Below are positions 24,013-36,384 of a DNA stretch of 64,000 nucleotides, in pieces. Both the position numbers and the translations under genes were made by a program. The DNA is from Deroplatys truncata (lineage: Eukaryota; Arthropoda; Insecta; Mantodea; Mantidae): the NCBI GenBank assembly GCA_030765065.1, contig CM060987.1, positions 72,736,557 through 72,800,556 on the forward strand, given 5' to 3'. The notes below the pieces were generated by a model, which saw only the letters and a program-made list of their open reading frames with translations, was not told where the DNA came from and ran no database searches. Every line of letters starts with the position of its first letter. Position 1 is the stretch's first letter.

Positions 24013-24785
24013 AAAATATGATATGTTTAATTTGCATGACTTTCTTCACCCACTCTTCTACAAACTATTCTTACAAAGGTTTATTATTTTACCTGTTTCA
24101 TGTAAATCCAGATAAACTATCCAGAAATGGTTTTATTACAAATTTCTTAGCAGGTTGCAAGTGGAATTAGTTGGCTTAAGCAACAACCAAATTTATTGCT
24201 ATGTGATGGGTTTGTAATCTGTACTGTTTACATAATCACTAGAAAAAATGAATAGCAACTTAGCAATTTAAAAAGAGTATTAAACATTTGACTATATAAT
24301 GTGTTTTAACTAGATCCACATTTTTGTATAGCAAGTTTTTATCCACCTCTTGCCGTATACAAGTTACATAAAGCTCATTCAGAATGAACACGATTTCACA
24401 GGCTATTCGCAGAAAATTCAAGATACACATTTTATTTGTTATAAAATAATCTTATAATGTGGTATTTCAATCAAAATCGTTAGCCATTGTTGAGAAAATA
24501 AAAACCAACGAACCTTTTTCGAAATAAAAGGTAATTTGAGCTGGGGGAGTTTCTTGAAAATCTCCGTGTCATGTCCTTACAAGTTTGTTATTTAACCGAC
24601 ATATACTTCTTGAGTTAAGTGTGTATATTCATTAACACACATAGACCTTTCCTAAAAATATTTCTTTTATTTTGTTTGGCCTGCAGGCGCCTTAAAACTT
24701 GATGAAATCTGATAACAAATTTCAGGTTACGATACAAGATATCCTCTACTTGCTATAGGTAAGCAATAGAGAAATTAAAAATAGA
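24013..24785 (+). repeat. Old RepA copy, forward, near full length
   Basis: It begins with a start-like block (TGATATGTTTAATTTGCATG, ACTTTCTTCACCCACTCTTC) and ends at AAGCAATAGAGAAATTAAAA. Divergence is heavy and the microsatellite has decayed. With the preceding copy it forms a head-to-tail pair. Confidence 0.65.
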
Positions 24786-24891
24786 CGGTTACTATGGTAA
24801 TTTCAGTGTCTTTACTGCACGGACATGATATTATATGAAGTAAAATATCGTGGTTTCAGTTGCATTAATCTGTGTATTACTTTCATAAATG

Positions 24892-25487
24892 TAAATAAAT
24901 AAATAAATAAGGTATCTTTATTGGTTTCAAATTATTGAAGTTATTACACAAGTATTTAGTGCATGGGTCATTGACCGTACATGCATATTTAAGATACAAT
25001 AGGGTGACAAAATAAACAACAGATAAAGAAAACACAACAAAAGGAACAAGAAAAAGGGAAATAGAAATAAATTACCTTTGTCTAACTGAACAAATTTGAC
25101 CTAGCTTCGCGCACTTTAGCCAGAAAATTGCCCATGTTTTGCCAGTTCCTCTGGTCAGCCAGTAGATCCCAACATGCCAATCTCTTTCTTAAGGGACTTA
25201 AGAATTTTTCTTTGAGTTTAATCGTTCGCTGGTTCTCCCACTGTGCACATTCCGCCAAAATATGTACCCAGTCCTCATCCAATTCACAGAATGGGCAGAT
25301 TCTCCTGCCAGAATCGTCGGTCATTTTCTGTGCTCTCCAGCCCCCCAGTCTAAACCATGCCATTCCTGATCTTTCCTTTCTTCCTAAATTAAGTATATAT
25401 GCCTCTTTACCCCAGTTCAATTTTATTTCATTTGCTAGACTTAGAGAAGGTTTAATTTTACAGTCCGATTCTATTTCCTGTTGGTAT
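24892..25487 (-). pseudogene. LINE 3' end with intact 139-codon frame
   Basis: On the reverse strand, an uninterrupted frame (25501-25082) ends a LINE ORF2. CPFCELDEDWVHILAEC gives a C-x2-C...H...C zinc-binding pattern found at the C-terminus of many non-LTR retrotransposon polyproteins, preceded by WFRLGGWRAQ. Below the stop lies about 170 bp of 3' UTR and an ATAA repeat at 24892-24912, the sort of short tandem tail seen in several LINE clades. The clade cannot be fixed from this part. The element is cut at its 5' side by the satellite array: the first codons already overlap sequence shared with the satellite monomer. Confidence 0.75.
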
Positions 25488-28400
25488 AGAGGGTGGTACA
25501 CTGGTGATAAGCATCAGAGAGGGTGACACTGACCACTTTCACCAGCATCATAGAAAGAGGGTGGTACACTGGTGATAAGCATCAGAGAGGGTGACACTGA
25601 CCACTTTCACCAGCATCATAGAAAGACGGTGGTACACTGGTGAGCAGCATCAGAGAGGGTGACACTGACCACTTTCATCAGCATCATAGAAAGAGGGTGG
25701 TACACTGGTGATAAGCATCAGAGAGGGTGACACTGACCACTTTCACCAGCATCATAGAAAGACGGTGGTACACTGGTGAGCAGCATCAGAGAGGGTGACA
25801 CTGACCACTTTCATCAGCATCATAGAAAGAGGGTGGTACACTGGTGATAAGCATCAGAGAGGGTGACACTGACCACTTTCACCAGCATCATAGAAAGACG
25901 GTGGTACACTGGTGAGCAGCATCAGAGAGGGTGACACTGACCACTTTCATCAGCATCATAGAAAGAGGGTGGTACACTGGTGATAAGCATCAGAGAGGGT
26001 GACACTGACCACTTTCACCAGCATCATAGAAAGACGGTGGTACACTGGTGAGCAGCATCAGAGAGGGTGACACTGACCACTTTCTTCAGCATCATAGAAA
26101 GAGGGTGGTACACTGGTGATAAGCATCAGAGAGGGTGACACTGACCACTTTCACCAGCATCATAGAAAGAGGGTGGTACACTGGTGAGCAGCATCAGAGA
26201 GGGTGACACTGACCACTTTCATCAGCATCATAGAAAGAGGGTGGTACACTGGTGATAAGCATCAGAGAGGGTGACACTGACCACTTTCATCAGCATCATA
26301 GAAAGAGGGTGGTACACTGGTGATAAGCATCAGAGAGGGTGACACTGACCACTTTCATCAGCATCATAGAAAGAGGGTGGTACACTGGTGATAAGCATCA
26401 GAGAGAGTGACACAGACCACTTTCACCAGCATCATAGAAAGAGGGTGGTACACTGGTGATAAGCATCAGAGAGAGTGACACAGACCACTTTCATCAGCAT
26501 CATAGAAAGAGGGTGGTACACTGGTGATAAGCATCAGAGAGAGTGACACAGACCACTTTCACCAGCATCATAGAAAGAGGGTGGTACACTGGTGATAAGC
26601 ATCAGAGAGAGTGACACAGACCACTTTCATCAGCATCATAGAAAGAGGGTGGTACACTGGTGATAAGCATCAGAGAGAGTGACACAGACCACTTTCACCA
26701 GCATCATAGAAAGAGGGTGGTACACTGGTGATAAGCATCAGAGAGGGTGACACAGACCACTTTCATCAGCATCATAGAAAGAGGGTGGTACACTGGTGAT
26801 AAGCATCAGAGAGGGTGACACAGACCACTTTCATCAGCATCATAGAAAGAGGGTGGTACACTGGTGATAAGCATCAGAGAGGGTGACACAGACCACTTTC
26901 ACCAGCATCATAGAAAGAGGGTGGTACACTGGTGATAAGCATCAGAGAGGGTGACACAGACCACTTTCATCAGCATCATAGAAAGAGGGTGGTACACTGG
27001 TGATAAGCATCAGAGAGAGTGACACAGACCACTTTCACCAGCATCATAGAAAGAGGGTGGTACACTGGTGATAAGCATCAGAGAGAGTGACACAGACCAC
27101 TTTCATCAGCATCATAGAAAGAGGGTGGTACATTGGTGATAAGCATCAGAGAGACTGGCACTGACCACTTTCACCAGCATCATACAAAGAGGGTGGTACA
27201 CTGGTGATAAGCATCAGAGAGAGTGACACAGACCACTTTCATCAGCATCATAGAAAGAGGGTGGTACACTGGTGATAAGCATCAGAGAGGGTGACACAGA
27301 CCACTTTCACCAGCATCATAGAAAGAGGGTGGTACACTGGTGATAAGCATCAGAGAGGGTGACACAGACCACTTTCACCAGCATCATAGAAAGAGGGTGG
27401 TACACTGGTGATAAGCATCAGAGAGAGTGACACTGACCACTTTCACCAGCATCATAGAAAGAGGGTGGTACACTGGTGATAAGCATCAGAGAGAGTGACA
27501 CAGACCACTTTCACCAGCATCATAGAAAGAGGGTGGTACACTGGTGATAAGCATCAGGGAGAGTGACACAGACCACTTTCACCAGCATCATAGAAAGAGG
27601 GTGGTACACTGGTGATAAGCATCAGAGAGAGTGACACAGACCACTTTCACCAGCATCATAGAAAGAGGGTGGTACACTGGTGATAAGCATCAGAGAGAGT
27701 GACACAGACCACTTTCACCAGCATCATAGAAAGAGGGTGGTACACTGGTGATAAGCATCAGAGAGAGTGACACAGACCACTTTCACCAGCATCATAGAAA
27801 GAGGGTGGTACACTGGTGATAAGCATCAGAGAGAGTGACACAGACCACTTTCATCAGCATCATAGAAAGAGGGTGGTACACTGGTGATAAGCATCAGAGA
27901 GAGTGACACAGACCACTTTCACCAGCATCATAGAAAGAGGGTGGTACACTGGTGATAAGCATCAGAGAGAGTGACACAGACCACTTTCATCAGCATCATA
28001 GAAAGAGGGTGGTACATTGGTGAGCAGCATCAGAGAGAGTGACACAGACCACTTTCATCAGCATCATAGAAAGAGGGTGGTACACTGGTGATAAGCATCA
28101 GAGAGAGTGACACAGACCACTTTCATCAGCATCATAGAAAGAGGGTGGTACATTGGTGATAAGCATCAGAGAGACTGGCACTGACCACTTTCACCAGCAT
28201 CATACAAAGAGGGTGGTACACTGGTGATAAGCATCAGAGAGAGTGACACAGACCACTTTCATCAGCATCATAGAAAGAGTGTGGTACACTGGTGATAAGC
28301 ATCAGAGAGGGTGACACAGACCACTTTCACCAGCATCATAGAAAGAGGGTGGTACACTGGTGAGCAGCATCAGAGAGAGTGACACAGACCACTTTCACCA

Positions 28401-29104
28401 GCATCATAGAAAGAGGGTGGTACATTGGTGATAAGCATCAGAGAGACTGGCACTGACCACTTTCACCAGCATCATACAAAGAGGGTGGTACACTGGTGAT
28501 AAGCATCAGAGAGAGTGACACAGACCACTTTCATCAGCATCATAGAAAGAGGGTGGTACACTGGTGATAAGCATCAGAGAGAGTGACACAGACCACTTTC
28601 ATCAGCATCATAGAAAGAGGGTGGTACACTGGTGATAAGCATCAGAGAGAGTGACACAGACCACTTTCATCAGCATCATAGAAAGAGGGTGGTACACTGG
28701 TGAGCAGCATCAGAGAGAGTGACACAGACCACTTTCACCAGCATCATAGAAAGAGGGTGGTACATTGGTGATAAGCATCAGAGAGACTGGCACTGACCAC
28801 TTTCACCAGCATCATACAAAGAGGGTGGTACACTGGTGATAAGCATCAGAGAGAGTGACACAGACCACTTTCATCAGCATCATAGAAAGAGGGTGGTACA
28901 TTGGTGAGCAGCATCAGAGAGACTGGCACTGACCACTTTCACCAGCATCATAGAAAGAGGGTGGTACATTGGTGAGCAGCATCAGAGAGACTGGCACTGA
29001 CCACTTTCACCAGCATCATAGAAAGAGGGTGGTACACTGGTGAGCAGCATCAGAGAGAGTGACACTGACCACTTTCATAAATGTAAGATAAGGGTGGCAC
29101 CATG
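25486..29104 (+). repeat. Satellite array, 68-bp monomer, about 53 copies
   Basis: Monomers start every 68 bp (for example CTGGTGATAAGC at 25501, 25569 and so on). Between them they carry GTGACACTGACC or GTGACACAGACC, ACTTTCACCAGCATCATAG or ACTTTCATCAGC, and GGTGGTACACTGG. Variants are not random. At 25.5-26.1 kb two monomer types alternate to give 136-bp dimers. A rarer type (ATTGGTGATAAGC with GAGACTGGCACTG and CATACAAAG) recurs near 27131, 28151, 28423 and 28763, always at multiples of 68 bp. 68 is not a multiple of 3 and no long frame runs through. The last unit decays at 29076-29104. No function can be read from the sequence. Confidence 0.97.
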
Positions 29105-29209
29105 GAAGTCGTGAAGATCCGATTGGATCAAATCCATATTCAAAGGGTGAATTTTTTCTCGGACTTCAATATTTTTTTTGACTGTAAATTAGTTAGTAAT
29201 AGTATAATA

Positions 29210-29545
29210 AAAGTTCGAGTGGTTAGATCGCTCGCATCCCGGCGGCCCGGGTTCAATCCCAGGGACCCGCATGTGGAATTTGTGGTGGACGAAGCGGCGT
29301 CTGGGTGGTTTCTTCCGGGCTCTCCCGCAGTTCATTCCACTAATTGCTCAGTCATTATCTTTCCTTTCATCTATTTCGCCTTCATTTCATATCATTTTCT
29401 TCCTCACTCTCATACCTGCCCTCGGGTCGATCCGCCGTTCCGGGTTCTTCATTCTCTGATTCAATGCTCGTCTGCTCCTCGACAGGCCTCTGACCTTAGG
29501 CGCGGTTGTAAGTCCTAGGAGGTGTAATCCCTACATAAGAGAAAG
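29210..29545 (+). repeat. SINE-B, tRNA-derived, forward
   Basis: An A-box-like GAGTGGTTAGATCGCTCGC is followed by a perfect B box (GGGTTCAATCCC, 29249-29260). The body includes TTTCTTCCGGGCTCTCCCGC, a C/T-rich stretch, and an end block CTCGACAGGCCTCTGACC followed by GTAAGTCCTAGG. The same end block occurs near 52310-52360 and the same head type at 45375-45575. A 138-codon frame (29102-29518) crossing it is an artefact. Confidence 0.75.
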
Positions 29546-31615
29546 CTAAGGCGACTAAGTACGCAATTAAATGAAAGATAACACTGTTATTAATGATAGC
29601 ACTCCTTTTGGTCAGTTTTGTACTCTAAAGAAATTTGCAGTAGAACAAGAAGGGGCATTTACTTCATAGAGTGAAGATATAGACTGTTTTAAAGAGTTAT
29701 TGATTGTGTGCCAGTATTTTTTCTCTTATACCGTGCTATAAAACTATTAAAAGGGCGCTTTCCTTTATAAATACACAGTGGTTCATTAACACTCTGCTAA
29801 CGTATAAACATTCACTACATTCTTCTTGTGTGATTCGCGTATACTGGCACAGTTACTCCGAGATATCGAACTTTAAAGGCAACTTGCAAGGCCACTAGCA
29901 CCTTCAATCCCGGATTTCCGGTTAATCGCATTATAGAGTAGTTTGTGTTATTGAAGGTTGAATCAAACTTGAAAAATTTAAGGGTCTTTGGATTTCTGTA
30001 ATGATGATTGTTGCCGCACTACCGTGATGCATCTCATCAGCTTTCTAATTTGAACTTGGAGAATATCAACCTCCCAACAAGTGAAAACATCTCATCAGAA
30101 TAAAAAGGGGGAGAACAACTTGAGTATATAGTGTGAAATGTTATACAGAACTAATATGGTGATTTTAAAATTCTTATTTTTGTTTCTTTGTCTTATTCTA
30201 TAGTTAACGATAGACAAAACTTTGTTAAACATAGTTTAGGATTTCAGTATTTGATACCACTGGATATAATTTAAATTACACTGGTAGATTAGCTGGAGAA
30301 AAGCATAAAGCTCGTTTCTTTCTACAATCACTCTATAAAACACTTCCAGATTTAAAAATAAAAGTAACAAGTTCTTCTAAAGTCTTCTACAAGCATCCTC
30401 GCGTATTAAATGTGCAAGAAACTCTTCAGGTCTTCTTAAAAGCGGAAATTACCTCGATGCGCTAGCACATCATTGTGAATTACAAAGAAGAATGCTGTGA
30501 AAGCTATCCAAGCGAAGAAATTGTTTCCGGTTGGTTATCCAATCCAACAGAAACACTGGAGGAGGGAATAGTTTTCTAATTATCAGGAAACTTACTGTAA
30601 AATGCAATTTCCTGTTGCTTTTAGAGTTAAACGTTTACTTTCACGAAAACTTGTCCAATCTACACTCGAATTCATAACATAAGCTCTTTCGAAAGTAATT
30701 TAAAAGTTTAAAAGGACAATAGCTCTTAATATTTGGCGCACTTAAAAACACCACAGTGTCCCCGAATTGTTACGATTTTGTTTTTCATGTTGTTTATTTC
30801 ATTTTCAGTTATAATGCAAGTCGTGATTCAAGCATTAAGCATTAACATACATTAGGTTCAATCCTAGCCTAATTTATAAGACCTTTTCTCAATGTCTGAG
30901 AGAATTTACAGCAGTTGTTGCTTATCCCATTGAACAGTATCGCAAAAGAATTCGCAAGTAGCATGAGCAAACACACTTCATCAATTTGACCCCTTACAAT
31001 CTATGGAGCCCAGTCACCGCTTTCGTTAGACTAAAGAACAAGTTTGTTGACTTATGCAACAAACCTGCACAAGTGAACAAACTTGTTTGTTGGCTTACGA
31101 TAATAGTGTAACTTAGTGCAACTTCTTAAATATTGACAATATACACAAATAGTATACATGTAGTATACAAGATGAATCACCTAAACCTTGCACCGCAAAT
31201 ATTTCGGAAATGGAAAGTGCTATTGATGTGCAATTTTCACAGCATTGATTGGTAGTCAGGGGCTCGTAAATTTACCCTATAAACAGATTTTAATAATACT
31301 GAGAAAGTGCCTTTTTTGAGCAAACATACAATTTTTTAAATGGAACTATGCATAGTTACATCAACAGAATAAAGGTTCGGTAAATTAAAATGTTAGTGGC
31401 GTTTGTTTCAAGATTCCAGTGCAGGTTGTTTACGAGGAATCTTATTTTCAAACTTTTACGCACCGACACTTGTACAACCTGTGGTAGCACAAACTAAAGA
31501 AAAACAAAAGGGAATTACAATACTTCTGTGGATTCTTACAAGTAAAGAGAACATAGCCCTTCAAAGGTTGTGTTCAAAATGACCACCGGCAGCTTCAATA
31601 CGCGCTTCCAGTCTG

Positions 31616-31618
<3 letters not shown>
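29546..31618. other. Unassigned AT-rich sequence
   Basis: No ORF of interest. A 12-bp inverted repeat AACAAGTTTGTT (31037-31048) / AACAAACTTGTT (31076-31087) could fold into a hairpin with a 27-nt loop. The part from about 31165 to 31615 looks like transposon-derived non-coding sequence, but I cannot name the family. Confidence 0.45.
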
Positions 31619-31660
<42 letters not shown>

Positions 31661-31667
31661 CGCGCGC
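31619..31667. repeat. TG/CG compound microsatellite
   Basis: About 16 TG units pass directly into about 8 CG units. Alternating purine-pyrimidine tracts of this kind favour left-handed Z-DNA in vitro. Confidence 0.95.
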
Positions 31668-31690
31668 ATGTCTATGAACAAAACCCAAAA

Positions 31691-31850
31691 CGGTGGTCCC
31701 GTGTCGTAGATTTACGGCACATAAAAAAATCCTAAGCCTGATAAAAAGGCCTCTGAGCAAAATTGCCGATCTTTCGCGCCCAATATAGAATGAGACGCTA
31801 AGAACCATAGTAGTTAAAGAGCGTCCATAAACAAAACTCAATCTCAATTT
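31691..31850 (+). repeat. SINE-A, 3' half only
   Basis: It starts in the body at CGGTGGTCCCGTGTCGTAGA and ends AAACAAAACTCAATCTCAAT. The tRNA-like head is absent, and the compound microsatellite lies just upstream. A 5'-truncated insertion is the simplest reading. Confidence 0.85.
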
Positions 31851-34294
31851 TACAGGAAGACAGGATAATTAAAACAAAGGTCACTGTTAAGTATGGAGTG
31901 ATAGTTAAACGCCAGCAGTGGAAAAGAAATCTGTTTCTGTGATAGACAGTTCAATGTAAACTCGGCTTAAAGGTCCATTGCCTGATCGCGAAGTACCAGG
32001 AACTTTGGGGGGAAACTGAAGAAGCATGATTGGCACCGAGAGTCCATCCTGTCGTAAAACAGGATGACATTTGTAATGGTGGTAGAAAATTTCCGCCCTA
32101 CGCGATGGAGCTTTGAAATGACGCACAGCATGGCAAGGGTTAAAACAAATACGGCCTTCACACTCAAGTCAAGAGGCCGGGGGATGTAAGGCAAGCACGT
32201 GGCAAGTGAGGGTTCGTGTAATCATATATCGATTACTCTCGACGCATTCCAGCATGCCACCGCGCGCGTTCATTGCTAGTTACTGTAGTGTGAATAAGAG
32301 GGCTTCTCCCCAAGCACGTCACGTGACCGACTCTAGCTCAAATTGACCGAGTTACTGTGGTATAACCGAAAGCCACCTTTATGTAAATGCATTACAGTGA
32401 CAAATTAACTGGTTCAGTCAATTCAAGCAGCAACCAAGGGGAAAAAGTCTAGTATTGCGGAAATCACTACGAAGGGGTGTGTGCTTCGTAGTTTTATGAT
32501 CTCCAAGAAACGAAAATAAGCAAGATTTGGCAGTTTGAATGTTTGTTAAAGTAAAAAAAAAATCGACTCCTTTCACTCTCTGCACCATTTGACACGGAGG
32601 TAGGCAAATTTCCTTTAGCACTCATTGTATTGTAGTCTCTACACCGCGAGACATTTGAAAGTTAAAGGAGCTGCAACAGACATTGTTAATCAAGCAGTGA
32701 CTTTGACTTCGTTCTCATCTCTACTTCGAAGAATCGTTTGACCTAAATGCTTTGGCTGCCGTACATTTTAACAATACAGATACCTGACAAATTCTTATCC
32801 ACCGCTCACTCCAGAAAGTCAAAGCTCTTAATCACAATGAGCTCTTAATTTCACAGGAAGTATAACATCATTCATTTGTTATTTGTTTCAAGACTGTCGT
32901 AGAGAGAAGCGGTTAGAGCTAGGTGTACCCAGGAATATTTATTTGAGTTTTAACTACAATTCAATAATGCACGAGAAAGAAGTCTCATGTTTAATTAGGT
33001 AAACATGGAAACCTTACGATTTCACGCCAAATGTGATCTAGGTAAAAGGTCGCAAATGCTCATGAGTATTTGAGCGAGTACACAAATCCTGCACCAAATA
33101 CTACATTTGAAAAATTATTTTCGGGTGCGTTGGTACAATTGTAAACAGTTAACCAAAACCGAAGGCATTATACTGTTTGCCGAGCTTATGTTAGTCCCCA
33201 AAATTTCTGCTGATTCGTTAGCATGAAGGTCATTTATGCTCAGCATGGTTGAAGTGGGTATCAAAGCAGTGGCTGCAGACGTTGCCCCAGAGATACTGAC
33301 AACTGGTTTTGCATTTGGGATTCCCAATTAATACCTAATCCTCGAGAAGGTAAAAGAAAAACGGAACAGATTCAATGTTTCAGGCTTCCTACCTCTACTT
33401 CTTTGTCCATTGTCAGCTTAATGAAACTGAAATCTTCCGTCCTACGTGTGACTGGAAGATATTAAACACGTAAATACGTGAACGCTCGCTGCTTTGACTG
33501 TAGCTCTTACAAATTGCCTCATTAGACACGTTTTAATATGCAGGGATAGCAACCGCACATTTTCAAGCTCAATTAAAGGATCATTTGTTTTTCTTTTTAC
33601 CTCCTGATGAACAATTAGATCTGTACTCTTCGCTACATTATTCCATTTTCCCACATGAAACAGAATAGTTGATGAGGTTGGGTCACTTAAAAAAGGTAAT
33701 TACGCCATATCTAGTGATTATAAAAGTTTCTAGATTTTATAGCGGACTTCTAAGACATTTTATGTATATAATGGGGGCTATATATATGAAATTATATAAA
33801 ATAATATATATATATATAATTATAATAGATAATATATAAAAAGGTCAGGATGAAATATTCTTAATTCAATGTTTATTTATGTCTAACAAGGTTAAGGCTT
33901 TTTCCTCCACCCCACCAGAAATAATAAAAAATCGTGTGTATATATGTAGACAGAAATTACACACCTGTAAAAAGCTATTAATAATTATGTGCTACGTTTT
34001 AATATAAGAAAACGAATGTTTGTAATGATTGTTAACACTGGTGACTTTATTACCTGCACAAGGAATAGTACTATGAAAGAATTCGTGAGTTATTTAAAGT
34101 GTGTATTTGTAGCTGATATTCACTTTCTCTACCGCTTACCTATACTAAGTACGAATAAGAAATATAAAAGTACCATTGTCGTGGAGTGTACGTAAAAGTC
34201 ATCCATAATGTACGTCTTGACAAATGTGTACCACCCTAGAGAAAGCTAGATCAACATGTGCTGAATAATGTAGAGCTAAAAATAACCCTGGTGT
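31851..34294. other. Unassigned sequence
   Basis: Short frames only. The stretch 32000-32350 is less AT-rich than its surroundings but matches nothing I recognise. Confidence 0.5.
33778..33840. repeat. TA-rich microsatellite
   Basis: Interrupted TA repeats with a core of (AT) units near 33803-33818. Confidence 0.85.
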
Positions 34295-34408
34295 GATTTG
34301 AATTCGATAGAGACATTTCACTGCAGGTACATATTTTGAGACCCTCTGAATTCCAAAAAAAAGTTTTTGGATAAGTCCGTGTTTGTGTACGGCTATGAAC
34401 AGCATAAC
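34295..34408 (-). repeat. RepA end fragment, reverse
   Basis: GAATTCGATAGAGACATTTCA, TTTTGAGACCCTCTGAATTCC and CTATGAACAGCATAACTAAA match the microsatellite-side end in reverse. It is broken by the next copy at AAAAAAATCTTATGTG. Confidence 0.75.
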
Positions 34409-35297
34409 TAAAAAAATCTTATGTGTTGCACTCACATGACTTTCTCTACTCTGTACAATCTATTTTTACAAACGCCTATTTTCCATATGCTTCATGTTAA
34501 TCGAGATATCGAGATGTCAATCTTATTGGTAATTTTCTTGTAGATGCAAGGGGAATATGGTAGTTTTTAAGCGATAGTCAAATATTTTAACGCTGGTTGC
34601 TATGTGGCGCATTCCATTCTCTTTGCATGTCCAGGACATAAAAAAATGAATAACGAATTTGAGAAAAAGTATAAGTATTGGAAAATTTAAGGAAATAACA
34701 AGCAATATCTCGAAACCGGTTCACTCAACAAAAGAAATGTATACGACATAAGTTGTGTATTTTAACGCGATCTACATTTTTTGTGTAGTAAAATTTTGTC
34801 TATCTCTTATAGTTTACCAGTTATGCAAAAGTCGTTCACAATGAAGAATACTTTTGGAGACATTCCCAGAAAATTCGAGATATACGTTTCATTTCTCATG
34901 ACATTATCTTAAACATATGATATTTTCATTAAAATCGTTAGAGCCATTTTTGAGAAAATTAACATTTTCGAAAAATGTTCCATGTAAAGGGTAGTCTGGG
35001 GTGGGGGGATTTTCTTGAAAACCTTCGTGTCGTATCTCTGGAAGATACTGAACCTAAATACCAAGTTTGGTGTTTATCCGACTGTTCGTTTTTGAGTTAT
35101 GCTGTTCACAGACACACAGACACACACACAAACACACACACAGACACACACACACACGGACATGTTTCCAAAAATGCTTTTTTTGGATTCAGGAGGTCTC
35201 AAAACATGTATTTCCGGTGAAATCTCGGTATCGAATTTTTGGGTGGAATGCAATACTTCCCCTTACTTACTATACGTAGTAGAGAAAGTAAAAACTT
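34409..35297 (+). repeat. RepA copy, forward, full length
   Basis: It runs from AAAAAAATCTTATGTGTTGC to GTAGAGAAAGTAAAAACTTA and carries a mixed CA microsatellite (35109-35157). It is one of the best preserved copies, close in sequence to those at 36.8-38.3 kb. Confidence 0.88.
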
Positions 35298-35893
35298 AGG
35301 TTCAATACAAACTGGTATGCAAGTTTATGAACTTTTAAGGATAGCATACGAAGATTTTTCAAGAAACCTCCCGCCCCAAACTATGCTTTACATGGAAAAG
35401 TTTTCGAAAATTTAGATTTCTTTTTAAAACGACTGGATTTTTATTACAATATCGTATATTCAAGGTATTTTCATTACAAATTGAAGATATATCCTCTTTA
35501 TTCTGAATGACTTATGTATAACAAGTAAACCATAAGAGATAGACAATATCGTATTACAAAAAAATGTAGATCTCATTAAAACACAGTAAAATGATTATTT
35601 GTGAAGTTAACCATTCCAAGATATTCTTCTTTTGTCAAATGCGAAGTCATTATTCCATTTTCTCTCGTGGTCATGCAAACAGCATGGAATTTCAAGGCAT
35701 TACACAGCTACAGGCTCTTTAAAAACCTGCCTATCACTTTACGTACTGTACCTCATAACGAAATGTATAAACAGAATTGAAAGCTTATCTGCATTAACAA
35801 GAAGTAGATAGAAGAATACGTTTATTTAAAAATAATTTTAGAATAGTCATAGTAGATAGTCATGCGAGTGCAATGCATCACAGTTTTATTATT
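35298..35893 (-). repeat. Old RepA copy, reverse
   Basis: AAGAAACCTCCCGCCCCAAAC, AACCATAAGAGATAGACAAT and AGTCATGCGAGTGCAATGCA match the family in reverse. The copy is much more diverged than its left neighbour and lacks the microsatellite. Confidence 0.75.
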
Positions 35894-36219
35894 CTGCATA
35901 CGCACAATAATTAAGAATATATTTCATATGCAGGGAAGAAAAGCCAATGGAGAGTGGAACCGTTACAAAAAGTAAATCTAGCATCAGTTATAAAGTTCTG
36001 AATTACCAAATAATCCTCGAACTTTACATTCCAGCATTTTGAACGGTTGTTCCAAATATACACTCTGAACGTGGAGATCGTTTCATTACAACATAACAGC
36101 TGCAAGTACACGTGTACTAACTGGTTTATCTGACTTGCAGAGTAGCTTTTTAAACTAAAATGAAGATGTAATTAATTTCACCCGGCAATTTTGATTTAGT
36201 TTGATCTTCATTCAAAATA
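35894..36219. other. Unassigned AT-rich sequence
   Basis: Nothing recognised. Confidence 0.5.
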
Positions 36220-36384
36220 TTAATAAAAGCTAAAAGAAAGGGAATAAATTACCTTAGCAGTGAGTTTAGAAGTAGTTGTGATCTGTTCTATAGCTGGTGA
36301 AAACGTTAATAAAAGCTAAAACAAAGGGAATAAATGAACTTAGGAGTGGTGTTTGAGTAGTTGTGATCTGTTCTATTGCTGGTG
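36220..36384 (+). repeat. Tandem duplication of about 80 bp
   Basis: Two units start TTAATAAAAGCTAAAA (36220 and 36306) and end GCTGGTG, with scattered differences and small gaps. Confidence 0.85.

Noticed and set aside
25128..25526. 132-codon forward frame opposite the LINE C-terminus
   Set aside because: The reverse frame has the zinc-binding pattern of LINE proteins. The forward one is its shadow.
25486..29104. CRISPR-like array
   Set aside because: Units are contiguous 68-bp repeats without unique spacers, in eukaryotic-type DNA.
29102..29518. 138-codon forward frame
   Set aside because: It crosses the end of the satellite and a tRNA-derived SINE. No protein family resembles it.
34975..35299. 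Recurring frame with FLDSGGLKTCISGEISVSNFW and a His/Thr run, also at 1855, 10051, 37435 and 38064
   Set aside because: It follows copies of RepA, shifts frame in the CA microsatellite and is open in more than one frame. The likeness is DNA repeat homology, not protein conservation.
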